Positions 1-8,441 are shown, numbered from the stretch's first letter. The stretch is 64,000 nucleotides of DNA from M2408 sp040386975 (GCA_040386975.1 JAZKEO010000001.1:62001-126000); one strand, 5' to 3'. The notes: a model not told the origin generated them from the letters alone. Program-made: numbers and translations.

Positions 1-2
1 TT

Positions 3-33
3 TTGCCGAAAATTCAATATTTTCGTAGCTTTG
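3..33 (+). promoter_or_regulatory. Bacteroidota-type promoter of tex
   Basis: TTG at 3-5, a 20-bp spacer and TAGCTTTG at 26-33 match the Bacteroidota sigma-A consensus TTG/TAnnTTTG. Transcription should start near position 40. The box covers the TTG at 31 that would otherwise extend the reading frame, so it argues for the ATG at 52 as the tex start. Confidence 0.75.
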
Positions 34-51
34 CAATCCAATTTTTCATTC

Positions 52-2166
52 ATGACAGCAATTTCGTTTATACAATCAAACTCTTCTTTACCAGAAAAAT
101 CAATTCAAAATACTTTGGCTTTATTGGCTGAAGGAAGTACAATTCCTTTTATTTCGCGTTATCGCAAGGAAATGACAGGAGCTTTAGATGAGGTTCAAGT
201 GACGCAAATTCGTGATTTGAATAAGAAATTTGAAGATACAATCGCTCGTCAGCAAACGATTTTGAAATCCATTGATGAACAAGGTAAATTGAACGAAGAA
301 TTGAAGTCTAAGATTGAAAATTGCTTTGATTCAAACGTACTCGAAGATATTTATTTGCCTTATAAAATCAAAAAGTTAACACGCGGAGAAAAAGCTAAAA
401 AGCTTGGTTTGGAGCCACTTGCGAAAATGATTATTTCTCAACGTGGAGGAAATCCAGAGCAAATGGCTGAACGTTTTGTGAAAGGTGAAGTCATTGACGA
501 AGACATGGCTTTGGCTGGAGCCAGAGATATTATCGCCGAATACATGAATGAAAATGCGATTTTCCGTGGAAAATTGAGAACTACTTTTCAGAGAAAATCA
601 ATTTTGACTTCAAAAATTATGAAAGGCAAAAAGGAAGATGGTGATAAATACAAAGACTTTTTTGATTTCACCGAACCACTTTATAAAATTCCATCTCACC
701 GTTTTTTAGCACTTTATCGTGGTGAACGTGAGGGAATTCTGAGTTTGAAGGTACAACCAGAAAAAGAAGGAGTTTTAGAAATGATGGAACGTTTTTTTGT
801 GAAATCAGACGATGAATGTGGTGAATTTGTTAGTGATACGTGTAAAGATGCTTACACACGTTTACTTTGTCCTTCTTTGGAAAATGAAACAATCAACGAG
901 GCAAAAGAAAAGGCTGATATTGAGGCGATTAAAGTATTTTCTACAAACCTTAAACAACTTTTACTCGCTCCGCCTTTGGGTTCAAAACGTGTTTTGGCAA
1001 TTGATCCGGGCTTTAGAACCGGTTGTAAAGTAGTTTGTTTGGATGAACAAGGAAATTTATTGAATAACTGTACGATTTATCCGCATCCGCCACAAAACGA
1101 ACGTTCGAAAGCTTCAGCGAAAATTTCTCAATTGGTGCAAATGTATAAAATTGAAGCGATTGCAGTTGGAGACGGAACAGCAGGAAGAGAAACGGAATAT
1201 TTCATCAAACACACGAAATTTGACCGAGATTTAGAGGTTTACCCAGTTCGTGAAGATGGTGCTTCTATTTATTCTGCAAGTCCAATTGCACGAAAAGAAT
1301 TTCCAGATTTTGACGTAACAGTGCGTGGTTCAGTTTCTATTGGTCGTCGTTTGATGGATCCTTTGTCTGAATTGGTGAAAATTGACCCAAAGTCAGTAGG
1401 AGTGGGGCAATACCAGCATGAAGTGAATCAGAATCAACTTAAAAATGCCTTGGATGATGTGGTGGTTTCTGCAGTGAACAGCGTTGGTGTGGATTTGAAT
1501 ATTGCTTCACCTTATTTGTTGAGTTATGTTTCTGGCTTGTCGATGGCAACGGCGGAAAATATCATTGCTTACAGACAAGAAAAAGGAGCTTTTCAATCGC
1601 GTGAAGAACTCAAAAATGTAAAACGTTTGGGTTCAAAGGCTTACGAGCAAAGTGCTGGCTTTTTGAGAATTAGAAATGGAGAAAATCCTTTGGATAATTC
1701 GGCAGTTCACCCAGAATCCTATCATTTTGTTGAAAAAATCGCTAAACAATTGAAGTTAAAAGTTCCAGAATTACTTGGAAACGAAACTGTTCTGAAAGAA
1801 TTAAAGCAACAAGATTTTTCTGAAATAGATTCCTTTACTTTTACAGATATTGTAGCCGAATTAAGAAAACCAGGTCGTGATCCGCGTAAGAAAGCTAAAA
1901 TTTTGGAATTCCGTGAATCAATAAAAAGCATTTCAGATGTAATTGTAGGAATGAAATTGCCAGGAATTGTAACGAATGTAACTGCTTTTGGTGCGTTTGT
2001 AAATGTTGGAATCAAAGAACAAGGATTAATTCATAAATCACAATTAGCAGATGTTTTCGTAGAAGATCCAGCTCAATTTATTTCTTTAAACGAACACGTT
2101 GAAGTGGAAGTTTTGGAAGTTGATATCGAAAGAAAAAGATTAGGTTTGAGAAGGATTTTGGGTTGA
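52..2166 (+). CDS. tex: Tex-like RNA-binding transcription accessory protein
   Basis: 704-residue protein of the Tex/YhgF family, nucleic-acid-binding proteins linked to transcription and RNA handling. Order: helical Tex N-terminal region, YqgF/RNase H-like fold beginning near residue 313 (IDPGFRTG), helix-hairpin-helix region around 466-550, and a C-terminal S1 domain from about 631 to the end (GIVTNVTAFGAFVNVG). It is slightly shorter than proteobacterial Tex, about 775 residues from memory, but all domains are present. The frame stays open to a TTG at 31, but that codon lies inside the promoter -7 box, so ATG 52 is chosen. It appears monocistronic, with a hairpin just downstream. The exact cellular role of Tex remains loosely defined. 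Confidence 0.93.
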   Translation: MTAISFIQSNSSLPEKSIQNTLALLAEGSTIPFISRYRKEMTGALDEVQVTQIRDLNKKFEDTIARQQTILKSIDEQGKLNEELKSKIENCFDSNVLEDIYLPYKIKKLTRGEKAKKLGLEPLAKMIISQRGGNPEQMAERFVKGEVIDEDMALAGARDIIAEYMNENAIFRGKLRTTFQRKSILTSKIMKGKKEDGDKYKDFFDFTEPLYKIPSHRFLALYRGEREGILSLKVQPEKEGVLEMMERFFVKSDDECGEFVSDTCKDAYTRLLCPSLENETINEAKEKADIEAIKVFSTNLKQLLLAPPLGSKRVLAIDPGFRTGCKVVCLDEQGNLLNNCTIYPHPPQNERSKASAKISQLVQMYKIEAIAVGDGTAGRETEYFIKHTKFDRDLEVYPVREDGASIYSASPIARKEFPDFDVTVRGSVSIGRRLMDPLSELVKIDPKSVGVGQYQHEVNQNQLKNALDDVVVSAVNSVGVDLNIASPYLLSYVSGLSMATAENIIAYRQEKGAFQSREELKNVKRLGSKAYEQSAGFLRIRNGENPLDNSAVHPESYHFVEKIAKQLKLKVPELLGNETVLKELKQQDFSEIDSFTFTDIVAELRKPGRDPRKKAKILEFRESIKSISDVIVGMKLPGIVTNVTAFGAFVNVGIKEQGLIHKSQLADVFVEDPAQFISLNEHVEVEVLEVDIERKRLGLRRILG

Positions 2167-2194
2167 AATTTTAGACTTGTATAAAAACGAAGAT

Positions 2195-2227
2195 AAAAGT
2201 ATGCTGAGCTTGTCGAAGTATGCTTTT
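2195..2227 (+). terminator. Hairpin after tex carrying a dispersed 15-mer
   Basis: Arms 2195-2205 and 2217-2227 pair over 11 bp (two G-T wobbles) and the right arm ends in TTTT. The apex contains CTGAGCTTGTCGAAG (2204-2218), a short sequence found again inside the photolyase gene at 47152-47166 and, with changes, in a hairpin near 22200. It probably works as a terminator for tex, formed from a REP-like repeat. Confidence 0.5.
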
Positions 2228-2242
2228 ATTTCACTATATTTG
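2210..2242 (+). promoter_or_regulatory. Promoter of the TonB-C/CotH unit
   Basis: TATATTTG at 2235-2242 is a perfect -7 box. A TTG at 2210-2212 lies 22 bp upstream, slightly long for the class. The ATG of the first gene follows 21 bp later. Confidence 0.6.
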
Positions 2243-2263
2243 TTATCTAAAAACTTATAGAAC

Positions 2264-2653
2264 ATGAAAAATATAGCTCTCCGCCGTGGTGGACTTTTTT
2301 TAATTGCATTCCTTTTTATTGGTACAACAGCTTTTTCTCAAACTGAAAAACAAGCTAAAGTTCCAAAAGTTGAAGCGAGTTATGTTGGTGGAACAAATGA
2401 GATGACGAAATTTATAACAGCAAATTTGAAATACCCAAAAACGAGTAAAGTTGAAGGAAAAGTGTATGTTGAATTTACTGTTTTAAAAGATGGAAGTGTT
2501 ACAGAGGTTAAGCTTATTCAAAGTTTAAACCCAGAATTGGATAAATTAGCTCTTGACATGGTTAAAAAAATGCCAAAATGGACTCCAGCAATTGATGAGA
2601 AAGATCAGCCAATACCATCAAAAATGGTTTTACCAATAAATTTTAAAAAATAA
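2264..2653 (+). CDS. Secreted TonB C-terminal-domain protein
   Basis: 129 residues: an N-terminal hydrophobic signal-like stretch ending near AFSQ (about residue 25), then a single TonB C-terminal domain (residues about 35-129; GKVYVEFTVLKDGSVTEVKL, followed by LDKLALDMVKKMPKW). It has no proline-rich spanner, so it is a short TonB-C protein rather than a complete energy transducer. Such stand-alone domains are common in Bacteroidota and may bind barrel proteins or peptidoglycan. The stop codon abuts the ATG of the CotH gene, so the two are probably co-translated. A GC-rich palindrome (TCCGCCGTGGTGGA, 2280-2293) is embedded in frame in the signal peptide and encodes its LRRGG segment. Confidence 0.8.
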   Translation: MKNIALRRGGLFLIAFLFIGTTAFSQTEKQAKVPKVEASYVGGTNEMTKFITANLKYPKTSKVEGKVYVEFTVLKDGSVTEVKLIQSLNPELDKLALDMVKKMPKWTPAIDEKDQPIPSKMVLPINFKK

Positions 2654-4729
2654 ATGCTAAAGAAGATTTTTAGCGTAAGTTTTTTATTTTTCATAACTCA
2701 TTTTCATTCTCAAACATTTACTTCTGTTGCTAACGATTCAATTTATGATGTCACAGCGACTGAATACACTTTGGATGTAGCTGGTTTAACTCAGAACTTA
2801 GATACCGCTAATTTTGGTTTGGAAACAGTTTGTATCAATTTAGAACATACTTATATTGCTGATTTAACTATTAGCTTAATTTCCCCCGACGGAACAAGTT
2901 TTGCTTTGGTTTCAGGTTTTGGAGGTGATTCTGATTTTTACACAAATACGTGTTTTTCAGGGAGCTCAAACAATGCGATTTCACAAAGTTCATCTCCTTT
3001 TTCGGGAGTTTTTAAGCCTTATGGTCAAATGGGACTTGTGAATAATAATCAAGATGGAAATGGTACTTGGACTTTACGAATTGAAGATAATGGTGCTTTG
3101 GATGTTGGTATTTTATTAGATTGGTCGCTCACTTTTGGAAATAATCCTGCGAATATTTTTAGCATTCATGAATCGGATCTACCAATTTTTATGTTGGAAA
3201 CAAACAGTCAAGAAATTCCAAATGAACCAAAATTAGCAGCTTCTGTAAAAGTAATTTATAACGGCGAAGGTCTTCGAAATTTTGTGAATCAAACAGATTT
3301 TCATTTTAACGGAAATTGTGGTGTTGAAATTAGAGGAGCAAGTTCTTCAAATTTTCCAAAAAAGTCTTATGATCTAGAAATTAGAGATAATTTGGGAGTT
3401 GATTTAGATACTGCTTTACTTGGTTTACCATCAGAAAGTGATTGGGTTTTGAGTGCTCAATATACTGATAAAACTTTACTCAGAAATATGTTTTCAATGC
3501 ATTTGATTCAAGAAATGGATTGGTATGCACCGAGATTTAAACCTGTTGAGTTATTCATAAATAATTCATATCAAGGTGTTTACATTTTAATGGAAAAAGT
3601 AAAAAAAGGAGCTAACCGCGTTGATATTTCCACTTTAAATCCAACGGAAATTAGTGGAGATGATTTAACTGGGGGTTATATTTTGAAGATAGATAAAAAT
3701 TCAGGAAGTACAAATTTGGGATGGGAATCACCTTTTGCACCAATTCCAGATGGAAGTCCTACAGTAATCGATTTTTATTACCCAAAAGGAGAAGATATCG
3801 TTCCTGAGCAAAGTGCTTACATTGAGGATTATGTTACTGATTTTGAAACAGCATTAGCGAGCTCGAATTTTATGGATTTGAATTTGGGATATCGATCTTT
3901 TGTGAATTATGAATCGTGTGTTGATGCCTTGATTATAAGTGAGTTGTCAAGAAGTATCGACGCTTACCGAAAAAGTTTTTATTTGTATAAAGACAAAGAA
4001 TCATTGGGTGGTAAATTAGTAATGGCTCCAATTTGGGATTATGATTTGACGTATGGAAACGCAGATTTTTGTGAAGGACAAAACCCTGAAGGCTGGCAGT
4101 ATAATTTCAATTATGTTTGTGGTGGAGATTATTGGATAAATCCATTTTGGTTTCCTAGAATGATGGAAGACACGCTTTTTCAGCAAGATTTACGTTGTCG
4201 TTGGGAAAAGTTGAGAGAAACAAAATTTCATAAGGATTCCCTCAATCTATGGATCGATAATATGGCTTCAACATTGGACGAGTCTCAAAATTGGAATTAC
4301 ACCATTTGGCCTACGATGGGAACGTATGTTTGGCCGAATTCATTTGTTGGTAATTCGTATCAAGAGGAAATAAGCTTCATGAAATCATGGTTAAATGATA
4401 GGATAAATTGGTTGGATGCTAATATTCCAGGTATTTCTGAAGCTTGTATTGAACCAAATTTGTCGGTAAAAAAAATAGTAAAAAGTCAGATCGAACTTTA
4501 TCCAAATCCTGTTGAAAATGAGTTGTTTGTGAATTTAAATGAAAATTATAAAACTTTTTCTATTGAAATAAAAGATGTTTTGGGAAAACTAATTCATAGT
4601 CAGAAAAATCTTCAAAAATTGAATTCAAAACAAATTTGTATCAAAAATTTAGATTTTAAATCAGGATTTTATCTTGTTGAAATTCAGTCGGATGATTCTA
4701 TTTTTACAACTAGATTCTTTAAAAAATAG
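2654..4729 (+). CDS. T9SS-exported P-domain/CotH kinase-like protein
   Basis: 691 residues. A signal peptide (1-20) is followed by a proprotein-convertase P-domain beta-sandwich (about 25-163, VCINLEHTYIADLTISLISP). Next is a CotH kinase-family domain (about 175-540) with the conserved EIRGASSSNFPKKSYDLE loop (225-242), MEKVKKG (313-319) and an acidic WDYDLTYG motif (461-468; D462, D464). The end is a T9SS type A sorting domain (about 610-691, LYPNPVENELFVN). CotH of Bacillus is an atypical protein kinase of the spore coat; here the protein should be exported to the cell surface. It starts directly at the stop of the TonB-C gene and lies upstream of a VTC/DUF4956 pair, a recurrent neighbourhood for CotH proteins. 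The substrate is unknown. Confidence 0.85.
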   Translation: MLKKIFSVSFLFFITHFHSQTFTSVANDSIYDVTATEYTLDVAGLTQNLDTANFGLETVCINLEHTYIADLTISLISPDGTSFALVSGFGGDSDFYTNTCFSGSSNNAISQSSSPFSGVFKPYGQMGLVNNNQDGNGTWTLRIEDNGALDVGILLDWSLTFGNNPANIFSIHESDLPIFMLETNSQEIPNEPKLAASVKVIYNGEGLRNFVNQTDFHFNGNCGVEIRGASSSNFPKKSYDLEIRDNLGVDLDTALLGLPSESDWVLSAQYTDKTLLRNMFSMHLIQEMDWYAPRFKPVELFINNSYQGVYILMEKVKKGANRVDISTLNPTEISGDDLTGGYILKIDKNSGSTNLGWESPFAPIPDGSPTVIDFYYPKGEDIVPEQSAYIEDYVTDFETALASSNFMDLNLGYRSFVNYESCVDALIISELSRSIDAYRKSFYLYKDKESLGGKLVMAPIWDYDLTYGNADFCEGQNPEGWQYNFNYVCGGDYWINPFWFPRMMEDTLFQQDLRCRWEKLRETKFHKDSLNLWIDNMASTLDESQNWNYTIWPTMGTYVWPNSFVGNSYQEEISFMKSWLNDRINWLDANIPGISEACIEPNLSVKKIVKSQIELYPNPVENELFVNLNENYKTFSIEIKDVLGKLIHSQKNLQKLNSKQICIKNLDFKSGFYLVEIQSDDSIFTTRFFKK

Positions 4730-4837
4730 TTTAGGATTTCAAGCAATGCTCAATTTGAGTTAATGTGAAACTTAATAATTTATTAATTTTAAACTAACTT
4801 TTTCCTAATATAAACGTTATTTACAAATATTATTAGA

Positions 4838-4845
4838 TATTTTTG
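4838..4845 (+). promoter_or_regulatory. -7 box of the lipoprotein-VTC-DUF4956 unit
   Basis: TATTTTTG matches TAnnTTTG and lies 25 bp before the ATG at 4871, in the only sizeable gap (141 bp) of the cluster. No clear TTG is seen at the expected upstream distance. It suggests that the genes from 4871 to 7886 can be transcribed separately from the CotH gene. Confidence 0.5.
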
Positions 4846-4870
4846 TATATTAAAACTAAAAACTCTTTCA

Positions 4871-5281
4871 ATGAAATTGACTTCATCTTTTCTTTTTATA
4901 TGTATTTCATTGCTTTTTATTTCATGTAAAAAAGAAGCTGGTGAAAGTGGAAAAGCATCCATCATTGGGATTTTGTATTTGAAAGATTATAATGGGAATT
5001 TTAATTCATTGGAATTAGAACGCGTGGCTTATGATGAAGATGTTTACATTCATTATGGCGATGAAACATCGTATTCTGATAAAATTAAATCGAGTTTTGA
5101 TGGTCGTTTTGAATTCAAATATTTACGTCCTGGGAAATACAAAATTTATAGCTATTCAAAAGATCCAACGGATAAAGATAATGTTCAGCCAGAAGAAATG
5201 ATGGTTGTTTTGAGAGAAGTTGAAATTACATCAAAAAAAGAAGTAATAGAATTAGACACAATGTTTATTTACGATAATTGA
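4871..5281 (+). CDS. Small lipoprotein with carboxypeptidase-regulatory-like fold
   Basis: 136 residues. A lipoprotein signal ends in a good lipobox (LLFIS before Cys19, followed by KKEAG). The rest resembles a single beta-sandwich of the carboxypeptidase-regulatory/SdrD-B type: the SFDGRFEFKYLRPGKYKIY stretch is the typical 'DG.F.F..L.PG.Y.' signature. It is probably lipid-anchored in the outer membrane. It opens the second part of the envelope cluster and is followed after 5 bp by another secreted protein. The family was not identified beyond the fold, and no enzymatic motif is visible. Confidence 0.75.
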   Translation: MKLTSSFLFICISLLFISCKKEAGESGKASIIGILYLKDYNGNFNSLELERVAYDEDVYIHYGDETSYSDKIKSSFDGRFEFKYLRPGKYKIYSYSKDPTDKDNVQPEEMMVVLREVEITSKKEVIELDTMFIYDN

Positions 5282-5286
5282 GAAAA

Positions 5287-5835
5287 ATGAAAGTTCCAAT
5301 TTTAGTTTGTTTTTTGTGTTTATTTCAACTTTTTACTTTTGCTCAAAGCGAAAAAAAAATCAAGAAATATCATATTAAATCAATAACAGAAGAAAAGATA
5401 GATTCTTCCAAAACGAGTATTGAATCAATCGTGAAATACGATAAAAATGCCAATATTATTTTCGAAGAAGAATATTCTAAAAGTGGAAAATTTAAAGCTA
5501 AATATTCGCAAAAATTCAACAAGTACGACAAAGTTGAAGAACAAGTTATTTACAATGAAAAAGGAACTGTTTCTCAAACCATTTTAACGAAATACAACTT
5601 GGATTTACCTATTTTAATCACAATTTTAAACGAAAAAGGCGAATTGTCTCAGACAATTGAAATCAAATACAATGGTTTGAAAGAGAAAATGGAAGAAATT
5701 ACCTCTGATTCAAAAGGATTGTTCGTTCAAAAAGTTGTTTACGAATACGATAAGAAAGGTTTAAAAACTTCTAAAAAAACTTTTGATAAAAACAATAAAT
5801 TGATTGAGACAAAAAAATACACATACGAATTTTGA
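5287..5835 (+). CDS. Secreted protein with YD/MORN-like short repeats
   Basis: 182 residues from ATG 5287, giving a clean signal peptide ending at TFAQ; the frame extends upstream to a TTG at 5278, which overlaps the preceding stop codon. The mature part is Lys/Glu-rich and built of irregular 20-25 residue units of the kind 'KYDKNANIIFEEEYSKSGK', 'IYNEKGTVSQTILTKYN' and 'EYDKKGLKTSKKTFDKNN', which resemble YD (RHS-like) or MORN-like beta-hairpin repeats. Its stop overlaps the TTG start of the VTC-domain gene, implying translational coupling. Function unknown; the context makes an envelope partner of the polyphosphate-polymerase-like protein plausible. Confidence 0.7.
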   Translation: MKVPILVCFLCLFQLFTFAQSEKKIKKYHIKSITEEKIDSSKTSIESIVKYDKNANIIFEEEYSKSGKFKAKYSQKFNKYDKVEEQVIYNEKGTVSQTILTKYNLDLPILITILNEKGELSQTIEIKYNGLKEKMEEITSDSKGLFVQKVVYEYDKKGLKTSKKTFDKNNKLIETKKYTYEF

Positions 5836-6605
5836 ATACTGAATTACATAGTTTATTGAATGAATTTGAGGCAATTGGACTCGAGCAAATGGATCGCGTT
5901 TCCTTGATGGATCGTATCGATTCAAAATATGTATTTCATGCGAGTAAACTTTCGGAACTGCTTTCAGAATTAAAAAAGGATTATGCGGTTTTACATGTCA
6001 ATGACAAAATGATTTCTCAGTATGAATCACTTTATTTCGATACACCTAAATTTGATTTGTACCATTTTCACCAAAGAGGGAAGTTTAATCGTTTCAAATT
6101 TCGAATCAGGAAATACGTTGAGTCGAATATTTCTTTTTTTGAAGTGAAATTCAAGAATAACAAAGGAAGAACAAAAAAAAGTAGGGTTTTAAATGATAAT
6201 TTTGAACTGAAAGATAATCAAGTAATTAACGATTTTTTACATCAAAATTCAAAATACGATATTGAACAATTAGAAGAAAAAGTTTGGATAAATTACTCAA
6301 GAATTACTTTAGTTAACAAGGAAATTGCTGAACGCGTTACAATTGATGTAAATTTGCATTTCATTTTTGATAATATTGATAAAACTTTAAAAGAATTTGT
6401 GGTTGCAGAAGTAAAACAAAATAAATCCTCACATTCACCTTTTGTGAATTTAATGCACAAACACCACATTCGTGAAGGTTCAATTAGTAAATATTGCCTT
6501 GGAATCATGAATATTTATCCTGATTTGCGTTCAAATAATTTTAAACCTTTTCAGATTAATTTAAAGAAAATTATTAAAAACAACGATGATCTACAAACTA
6601 CTTAA
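5832..6605 (+). CDS. VTC-type polyphosphate polymerase domain protein
   Basis: 257 residues, the length of a single VTC catalytic domain. Features of the tunnel fold: MDRIDSKYVF (26-35), YFDTP (68-72), the basic strand FRIRKY (90-95), FEVKFKNNKGRTKKSR (103-118), R157 in the INYSRI strand, and AEVKQNK (192-198) with a candidate metal-binding Glu193. In yeast Vtc4 this fold makes polyphosphate from ATP; bacterial versions are annotated as polyphosphate polymerase domain proteins but few are characterised. The start is TTG at 5832, inside the previous gene's stop (TTGA overlap). The first ATG, at residue 20, would remove part of the conserved N-terminus. It is followed by DUF4956, its usual neighbour. 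No signal peptide, so it should be cytosolic. Confidence 0.85.
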   Translation: MNTELHSLLNEFEAIGLEQMDRVSLMDRIDSKYVFHASKLSELLSELKKDYAVLHVNDKMISQYESLYFDTPKFDLYHFHQRGKFNRFKFRIRKYVESNISFFEVKFKNNKGRTKKSRVLNDNFELKDNQVINDFLHQNSKYDIEQLEEKVWINYSRITLVNKEIAERVTIDVNLHFIFDNIDKTLKEFVVAEVKQNKSSHSPFVNLMHKHHIREGSISKYCLGIMNIYPDLRSNNFKPFQINLKKIIKNNDDLQTT

Positions 6606-6631
6606 AACTCTTAAATAAATTTAATAAAATT

Positions 6632-7237
6632 ATGTTTTTACCACAATTAGGGCTTGACACAACACTTTTCACGAATATAAATATTTTAGAATTCGGACTT
6701 CGCTTACTTATAAATTTCGTTTCTTGTTTTATCTTAGTTAGGTTAATTTATTATCCAGCGTATAAAAATCGTGAGTTCTTTTTTACGTTTACGATATTTA
6801 ACTTATTGATTTTCTTGATTATCTTCTTGTTACAAAAAGTGGAGATGAGTACGGGGGCAGGTTTCGGGCTTTTTGCAGTTTTTTCTATGCTGAGATATCG
6901 AACTGAAGGTTTGTCAATGAAAGACATGACGTATTTGTTTTTGGTAATTGCTTTAGGTTTTATAACAGCTGTTGGACCAGGAGAATTTTGGCAAGTTGGC
7001 TTAATCAATGGATTTATTTTATTGCTGACTTACTTTTTGGAAAGCAGTTTATTACTAAAAAAAGAACATTCGAAAATTATTCAATATGAGAATATTGAGT
7101 TGATAAAACCTGAGTTAAGTGAAGAATTGAAAGCTGATTTAGAATTAAGAACTGGACTTAAAATTTCACGAATTACGATTGATAGAATTGATTTCTTGAG
7201 AGATACGGCTTTGTTGACTGTTCATTATCATGACTAA
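6632..7237 (+). CDS. DUF4956 integral membrane protein
   Basis: 201 residues with about four hydrophobic segments in residues 18-145 and a soluble C-terminal tail of about 55 residues (ELRTGLKISRITIDRIDFLRDTA) that is probably cytosolic. The central motif FSMLRYRTEGLSMKDMTYLF is the family signature of DUF4956. These proteins are repeatedly encoded next to VTC-domain proteins, so it may be the membrane anchor or channel of the polymerase; this is inference from association. It overlaps the following DUF2490 gene by 8 nt. Confidence 0.85.
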   Translation: MFLPQLGLDTTLFTNINILEFGLRLLINFVSCFILVRLIYYPAYKNREFFFTFTIFNLLIFLIIFLLQKVEMSTGAGFGLFAVFSMLRYRTEGLSMKDMTYLFLVIALGFITAVGPGEFWQVGLINGFILLLTYFLESSLLLKKEHSKIIQYENIELIKPELSEELKADLELRTGLKISRITIDRIDFLRDTALLTVHYHD

Positions 7238-7886
7238 AAAAATAGTTTTTATATCGATTATTGTAGTCTTTTCTGGGAGATTTCTTGCTCAAAGCAAGGA
7301 TTTTGGTCTTTGGACAGCTATTTCACTTGAGAAAAATATAAACACACGTTTTAGTCTTGAATTAACAGAAGCGTTGCGTTTAAATGAAAATGTAACTCAA
7401 ATTGCTCAACATTATTCACAACTTGCTGCTTCGTACAAAATTGACAAAGGATTTTATGTTACTTTAGCTTACCGGAATTCACAAAAATTCAAGTACGATG
7501 AGACAGTGAGTTATAGAAATCGCTTGCAAATTGGACTTTCTTATAAATTCGCTCTAAAAAACCTTGGAATCGAATTTCAAGAACGTTTTCAAAGTCAAAT
7601 AAGAGATATTAATCGTCGTGATGATTGGAAAATTCCAAAAAACTATTTGAGAACACGGCTTACGTTGACTTATGATTTGAATCGTAAAATTGAGCCTTTT
7701 GTTTCAGGAGAATTATTTTATGAACTTTCTGAGGAATTTGACAATTACCGCTTGAGAGCTGGATTTTCTTATGAAATAAATAAGTTCCAGAGCATAAAAT
7801 CCTATTATATGTTGGATCAAGAAATTCAAGTCAAAGACCCAAATTCAAATTTCGTTTTAGGTTTCGCTTATAAATATTCATTTTAG
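7230..7886 (+). CDS. DUF2490 outer-membrane barrel-like protein
   Basis: 218 residues with a signal peptide ending near RFLAQS and a body of amphipathic beta-strands (FGLWTAISLEKNINTRFSLELTEALRL, YRNRLQIGLSYKF), ending in an aromatic residue (YKYSF) as outer-membrane barrels do. The pattern matches DUF2490. It overlaps the DUF4956 gene by 8 nt and closes the cluster, so the unit has candidate cytosolic, inner-membrane, periplasmic, outer-membrane and surface parts. Function unknown. Confidence 0.75.
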   Translation: MTKKIVFISIIVVFSGRFLAQSKDFGLWTAISLEKNINTRFSLELTEALRLNENVTQIAQHYSQLAASYKIDKGFYVTLAYRNSQKFKYDETVSYRNRLQIGLSYKFALKNLGIEFQERFQSQIRDINRRDDWKIPKNYLRTRLTLTYDLNRKIEPFVSGELFYELSEEFDNYRLRAGFSYEINKFQSIKSYYMLDQEIQVKDPNSNFVLGFAYKYSF

Positions 7887-7904
7887 ATAATCGAAAATAT
7901 TGAT

Positions 7905-7912
7905 TATATTTG
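7905..7912 (+). promoter_or_regulatory. -7 box of the 85-residue protein gene
   Basis: TATATTTG, 17 bp before the ATG at 7930. The open frame extends to a TTG at 7900, but transcription from this box starts downstream of that codon, so ATG 7930 is the start. Confidence 0.65.
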
Positions 7913-7929
7913 CAAAAAAAACAAACAAA

Positions 7930-8187
7930 ATGGCAAGTAAAAAGCAATTTAAAAAAGAATTAAACTACATGGTTTTTGACGTTATCGAAGAATGTTTCAG
8001 CGTTCAACTTTACGATGAGAAAAAAACTGAAGTTACAAATAAATTAATTGACGAAGTAATTGAATTTAGAAACGCAATGACTGCTAAAGTTCATGCTTCT
8101 AAAAACAAAAAAGATTTCTCAGCTTTAAATACGCAAGTTGAAGAGGCTGCTGTTGATTTTATTCATAAAATTAATGGTTTACACTAA
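7930..8187 (+). CDS. Small conserved helical protein of unknown function
   Basis: 85 residues, no signal or membrane segment, predicted to be largely helical (KKELNYMVFDVIEECFSVQLYD ... VEEAAVDFIHKINGLH). It has its own strong-looking -7 box and a short leader, and stands alone between the envelope cluster and the symporter gene. I recall similar small proteins in other flavobacteria but no named family. No catalytic motif is apparent. Confidence 0.7.
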   Translation: MASKKQFKKELNYMVFDVIEECFSVQLYDEKKTEVTNKLIDEVIEFRNAMTAKVHASKNKKDFSALNTQVEEAAVDFIHKINGLH

Positions 8188-8341
8188 ATTTAGAATTAAC
8201 TAAAATATTCTATTTCTTCGTTACTTTTAGTATCTAATTTTTCATTTACCAAAGTAAACTCAAAATTATATTCTTTAAAAGTGCCTCGAACTAAAACATT
8301 TTTTAATAATTCTAATTAGATATAGAACTTCAAAATAAATT

Positions 8342-8374
8342 AAACGGATTTATCAATGATGAATCCGTTTTTTT
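8342..8374 (+). terminator. Rho-independent terminator
   Basis: Perfect 9-bp stem AAACGGATT (8342-8350) / AATCCGTTT (8362-8370) with an 11-nt loop, followed by TTTT. It lies 155 bp after the small gene ending at 8187 and before the symporter gene. The rest of 8188-8341 shows no gene. Confidence 0.75.
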
Positions 8375-8441
8375 GTGCCCAACTTTGAAAGAAAAAAGAT
8401 ATATTTACATCGAAAATTAAATAGCTTTTACAAGATTTTAT

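Noticed and set aside
31..51. Upstream TTG start for tex
   Set aside because: The TTG is part of the -7 box TAGCTTTG; transcription would begin downstream of it.
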